Source: Heracleum sosnowskyi
Lineage: Eukaryota; Streptophyta; Magnoliopsida; Apiales; Apiaceae
Assembly (NCBI GenBank): GCA_030848705.1
Contig: JAUIZM010000017.1
Coordinates: 1,116,001-1,180,000 of the forward strand
Length of the DNA stretch: 64,000 bases
Direction of reading: 5' to 3'
The position numbers and the translations under genes are program-made. The notes under the pieces are model-generated. The model was not told the origin of the DNA. It saw only the letters and a list, made by a program, of their open reading frames with translations, and ran no database searches. Positions 60,053 through 64,000 of the stretch are shown here, piece by piece (the stretch's first letter is position 1; each line of letters starts with the position of its first letter).

Positions 60053-60936
60053 TGTTAGAAATGAATACTACTAGAAACTAGACAGAGGGGGGGTGAATGG
60101 ATAGTTTGATATATTTTTCGATTCTTTAAAACTAAGTAACAGACTGTATATGATTATGATATGTAATATGCAGAAAGTAAATAACACACACAATCACTTT
60201 AATCTACTTTGTATAAGCAAATTAAATACTACAGCTTTCCAAGAAATTCACAATAGAATTTCTGGCTTCTAAACAAGAACAGTTTGAACTTGCTTGCTTA
60301 CAGAGAAAAGAGCTTAGCAAATAACTATGTGTATCTCTCTTACTGCTTACAGTTGTGTGTGCACGATATATATATTCACCTATACAAACTAGGCACACAC
60401 AATATTACACAGCTACCCCTTCTGAAAGTCCAACTTGTCCTGCCATAAGAAGTTCACTGTGTCAGGAAGGACCACCTGCTTTTCGGAGTCTTTCCCGTTT
60501 CTGTAGCTGCTTGTCTCTTATCTTTCTCTCCAATTTTAGCTGTAGATTTGCCATCTGTTCTTTGGACCACCTTGCCAGAACAAATGCTTCAGTATTTGTC
60601 TCCTTTGATTCTTGGTTCTGTACCTTGATTTATCTTGTTATAAACGGCTAAGTGTTGATATCGTGAACTCCACTTTATCCCTGACTTCGCGATCTCCCTT
60701 GTGAGGACTACGCGATATAGCCTTTGAAGACTTTGCGACATAGGTCATTTGATGACTATGCGACATAGGTCATTTGATGACTATGCGACATAGGTCATTT
60801 GATGACTATGCGACATAAGGCTTCTGAGGACTTCACGATCTAGGCTCTTTTGACTTTGCTGACTTCAACACTTCACGACATGTGTCTTGAGGACTTCTCG
60901 ACATAGTACAAAATGGACTATGCGATATAGTACTTC
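60053..60936 (-). mobile_element. Sirevirus-like LTR fragment
   Basis: On the minus strand it ends with ATTCACCCCCCC ... TTTCTAACA at 60053, the same C-rich end as the other two Sirevirus LTRs here. A TATA-like TATATATATATCGTGC lies near 60365 and a tandem block at 60729-60830 occupies the place where the other two LTRs carry their boxes. No coding region or second LTR follows, and no target duplication was found; the right end adjoins the CACTA-like terminus at 60940. Confidence 0.55.
60729..60830 (+). repeat. 25-bp tandem repeat
   Basis: Units GACTWTGCGACATAGGTCAT plus TTGAT begin at 60729, 60754 and 60779, with a diverged fourth at 60804. Related words (GACTACGCGATATAG, GACTATGCGATATAG) flank the block from 60700 to 60930. 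Confidence 0.9.
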
Positions 60937-60939
60937 ACG

Positions 60940-61605
60940 CACTACGCCATAGATTGCTTATAGCAACCCCCAAACTGTGTTACCATAGACCCGTTTTAAA
61001 GTTACCATAGGCCAAAATTGAGCTATAGTAACACCAAAGCTGTGTTACGTTCTCAGCAGTAACTACAGGTATCTAAGGTAACATAAAACCACAGCCTATG
61101 GTAACATAGCAAATGTGGTTGCAAAAAACCTCTATAGTAACATCTTAAACATTCTATAGTAACATAGTTTGTGTGTTACAATAGATGATACAAATTTGCA
61201 CAACAGTGGGGCCCACACGTGGGACCCCCACGTGGGACCCCACGTGGGACCCCCACGTGGGGCCCACATGTGGGGCCCACTTCTGGGTAGGGGCCACATG
61301 CGGGGCCCACTTTTTGTGCCTGCAGTGGGGCCCACCTGCTCACTGTTCAAGGTCTATTGTAACACCTAATATTACCTACTGCAACACCTAATATTATCTA
61401 ATGCAACACATACAGTGATAAAAAATGTACAAACTTTAGTTTAACAAAATAAATATGTACTATCTAAATATTACATTTCCCAGTAAAAACCAAACTATAT
61501 CAATTCATGTTTTGATTCTACATCAACTATCAACACCAGCTACATAAAATAAACCAACTACATTAACCACTAACACCGACTAAAGACAATCCACTTCTAT
61601 CTTGG
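60940..61605. mobile_element. probable CACTA transposon terminus
   Basis: CACTACGCCATAG at 60940 has the CACTA start and resembles known plant CACTA ends. The next 500 bases are full of short words in both orientations (CTATAGTAACA, TGTTACCATAG, CTATGGTAACA), as expected for subterminal transposase-binding sites. No matching inverted end is present to the right within the window, so the element's extent is unknown. Confidence 0.5.
61204..61340. repeat. GC-rich array of CACGTG and GGGCCC boxes
   Basis: About 135 bases built from GTGGGACCCCCACGTGGG-like units hold four CACGTG G-box palindromes and several GGGCCC. It is strongly self-complementary and stands out from the AT-rich surroundings. 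ORFs on both strands here are by-products. Confidence 0.85.
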
Positions 61606-62060
61606 ACCTTCCACTTCATCAACAAGACGCATCCTTGTCTTTTTTGTTAACACTCGTATACACGTATCCTCTGTCATTGGCATTCCTGCATAACAATAAT
61701 GCATAAAAATATCACACACGGAACAGAAACTGATCAACTATTTCAGAGGTATTAATGATGCCTGAAAATGAGGTGCAGCCTCTACCTGATCAACTATTTC
61801 AGGAGATGGGTTCTCTGCAGGAAAACCTTCTTCATCGTGCCAATCGATTAGCTTCCCACTTGCACTAGATTCTTCTATGTTCGAAATGTCATAATCCTGA
61901 ATCTACAGAAAATATAGCAAATTTGAGAAGGTTACTTCCAAATATTTTAGTTTACAAATGAATATCTTAACGAACAACATACCAGGGCTGCCTGGTTATT
62001 CAAATCCTCCAAGTTAAAGTTCCAAGCACTGATTCCTCGAATGTATTCTTGTTGTACACA
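61606..62060 (-). CDS. unrecognised exon-like segments, possible 3' end of a gene
   Basis: On the minus strand three pieces look coding. About 62060-61985 reads EYIRGISAWNFNLEDLNNQ and ends at a donor-like CTG/GTATGT. About 61903-61750 begins after CTGTAG and reads IQDYDISNIEESSASGKLI, DWHDEEGFPAENPSPEIVD. 61690-61606, after TTATGCAG, reads MPMTEDTCIRVLTKKTRMRL and ends with TAG. The first two pieces join in phase; the link to the third does not fit the obvious donor. I do not recognise the protein. The place, between a CACTA-like end and the IQD gene, suggests either the last exons of that element's own gene or a captured host fragment. Confidence 0.35.
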
Positions 62061-62105
62061 TGCAACAAGTAAGCATTACAAGTAATTTTCATGCATTGCT
62101 CATTA

Positions 62106-62881
62106 TTATTCAGTTTCACCAGTTACATTTTGATAAATGTCAACAAAGAAGCACTTTATCAGAGCCCTCTGAGCTCGAATAGCGACTTGAGCTCTTATAA
62201 GAGCTTGCATACTACGAAGAGTGGCAGTGGCTCTCTTCCTGACTGTCAGTGGCCAATAATAGTCACGTCAGTAGTTTTTTAACAAATGTGATGCACCATA
62301 TAAGAATAAACATATCATAACAAAGATACTACAAATTCTACAACTTGAGAATAATATAAATATAGTCAACATCTACCCAAATATGATATTTCAAGTCTGA
62401 AACTAATGCAAAGAACTATTTTAAGAATCAATCAACTTAGAAATAATGATATGAGCAAACTACTTCAAATTTTTAAAAGCATAATACTACTTACCAAGTA
62501 ACCTCGGAAAACAGACTGGATCTTTAGTGCAGCCCATCTTTCCCTGCCACCTCCATACACATTTTGTCTGCCTTGGCTAGTAAGCCTAACAACTGCAGCT
62601 GCTGCCTGTGCCGAAGCAACAGCAGCATCAGCTGCTGCCGCGGTAGCAGCTGCCACAGCAATTGCATGTTTGTTCTGCTCTTTATCTGAAGATCTCAACC
62701 AAACACTATCACTCGCCCGATTAATTACCGGACTTTGATTAGCAGCCCGGGAATCATTCCCGGACTTGATAGAAGTCCACTTTTTCTTCCCTTTCTTGTC
62801 ATTCAAACTGGAATTATCAGCAATATCCTTATCTTTCTTCATTCCCAACAATCCTCTCAACCATCTTGTAGTTTTTCCCAT
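62106..62881 (-). pseudogene. IQD calmodulin-binding protein gene, truncated
   Basis: Exon 62881-62495 encodes 129 residues: MGKTTRWLRGLLGMKK, the N-terminus of IQD proteins, a Lys-rich stretch, an Ala-rich helix and the start of the IQ67 domain (WAALKIQSVFRGYL) ending at a strong donor, the conserved IQD intron place. The expected next block of the domain is absent. 62242-62106 resumes with RKRATATLRSMQALIRAQVA and diverges after RAQRA to a stop at 62106. The strong donor does not join it in frame; a weaker GTAGTA donor five... bases further on would. About 300 C-terminal residues usual for the family are missing. IQDs bind calmodulin and act as scaffolds at microtubules and membranes. I read this as a gene cut by the neighbouring transposon, or a captured 5' part. 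Confidence 0.75.
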
Positions 62882-64000
62882 CTCAAAACTTCAATTGCAA
62901 CTCTAAAAGAGATAAATAAATAAAGCAATAGATATTCTTCTATAAGATTTAAGATAATCTTAATGGAGCACCAAGGGAAGAAAAGGCACTTAGAATCTTT
63001 TAAATGTAAAGAGCAGGGAAGTGATGTCAGAGAACCAGTAAGGATATTATCATCAAATATTAGATGTCTTCTCACTTCTAGTACTTTGTGCTATTGAAAT
63101 TTAGCCATGCCATGATAATCCATTATATTTCATAGCCTGGGATAAGTACGCAACCTTAATTGTCCTAAAACGATCACCTAAAGGAGAAAGGCCTTCTAGA
63201 ATAGTACGCAACAAATAATATTTACATACAACCAAATAGTAAATAGTTCACGGGTAAATAATCATACAGGTATTTCTTCACCACCACACAACTCCTCCCC
63301 ACTTCTTCCCCTGCCCCTGTAACAAAACAAAACAAAGTACCACAATCATTCAACAACATATACATACAATAGAAACCCTAATTGAACAAAAGAGGCACAA
63401 TCGAATTGAAAATAAGAAAATATAAGGATGGGAAATTGAGTTACCTGATAAAGGAAATATTACACCTTTAGGCACAATTGCAAATGCTACCCTAATTGCG
63501 AAAATAAGGAACATAAGAATACTAACTATAGAAAGAAAGATTATGCTCACGTATCTACATAGCTCGTGTACTGAAGAAGCTTCCATTAACAATCCTCAAT
63601 CCTTCAACATATTGAGCCAAAATCAACCGATTTTGTGTGCATTCTGAATCCCCAATATCCAAGTTAACAGTTTTACACAAAAATCAACATGAATACACAA
63701 ATTGTAGTCCGAATCTGAGCCATCGAAACCAAGCGCAGATTGAGCCGTAGATTTTGAACCAAAACCCGATCTCAGATTATCGAGATGAGTGAAGCCCTAA
63801 TTACTTTTGTGAAGCCCTGAGAGAGACGAGTGAGCCGTGAGAGATGATTGAGTGGACAAAGACGAATGAGTGGTGAGAGATAAGAGAGGGAGAGGGGGGA
63901 GAGAGATACAAAGAGAGAGACAAATATAGGGAGAGAGATATGGCGAGATACAGAGAAGGAGAGAGAAGTGGGAGTATTTGTCCCAATTTCAATTTCCCCC
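62882..64000 (-). promoter_or_regulatory. 5' region of the IQD locus, with GA/CT-rich leader
   Basis: Upstream of the IQD start codon the sequence contains no other gene. From about 63800 to 63960 it is dominated by GAGAGA on the plus strand (CTCTCT in the gene's direction), as is common in plant 5' leaders and core promoters. A leader with an intron between about 63590 and 62890 is plausible but not provable from sequence. Confidence 0.4.

Noticed and set aside
61132..61391. ORFs on both strands rich in Gly, Pro, Trp and His
   Set aside because: They are products of the GC-rich GTGGGACCC repeat array.
63801..63992. 63-codon ORF rich in Ser and Leu repeats
   Set aside because: It is translation of the CT-rich leader upstream of the IQD gene.

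Overview
The window is nuclear DNA of a flowering plant, most likely a eudicot. It has many-exon spliced genes, AT-rich introns, Ty1-copia retrotransposons of the plant-only Sirevirus type, CACTA DNA transposons, Helitrons and Stowaway-type MITEs. I cannot name the species. Three host loci are visible: a NOD26-like aquaporin of the NIP2/Lsi1 silicon-channel class (plus strand, 16807-23611), the condensin ATPase SMC4 (minus strand, 24104-36814), and a truncated IQ67-domain (IQD) calmodulin-binding gene (minus strand, 62106-62881). The first two are convergent, with about 490 bases between their stop codons.

Layout. 1-8651 is the 3' part of a decayed Sirevirus-like element: pol remnant, spacer full of palindromic motifs, long env-like ORF, 3' LTR. 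9348-15634 is a CACTA element with near-perfect 34-bp terminal inverted repeats; inside it are subterminal tandem repeats, a roughly 176-bp satellite array and a Stowaway MITE, but no transposase. A hAT-like MITE lies just upstream of the NIP2 gene. NIP2 has five exons, and its 5.7-kb second intron is filled with Helitron-related copies. SMC4 has 28 exons whose lengths sum to exactly 1,251 codons plus stop, with one GC-AG intron and a small TRIM-like remnant in another intron.

From 37952 to 55393 there is a clean nest. A Helitron carries an insertion that looks like a solo LTR (38507-54187, duplication AATAC). That LTR was hit separately by an internally deleted copia element (39143-42545, duplication TACTG) and by a full-length minus-strand Sirevirus (42598-53460, duplication CCAGT) whose two LTRs are about 99% alike. 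55570-60052 holds further nested Helitron ends and three sets of AT-rich minisatellites. 60053-60936 is a fragment of a third Sirevirus-like LTR. 60940 onward looks like one end of a second CACTA element lying beside the broken IQD gene.

The most promising leads are three. The NIP2 protein has a G-S-G-R selectivity filter and exactly 108 residues between its NPA motifs, the signature linked with silicon permeability. Two unrelated Sirevirus families each repeat their own palindromic LTR motif in the spacer between pol and the env-like gene. The layered TE nest preserves its insertion order.
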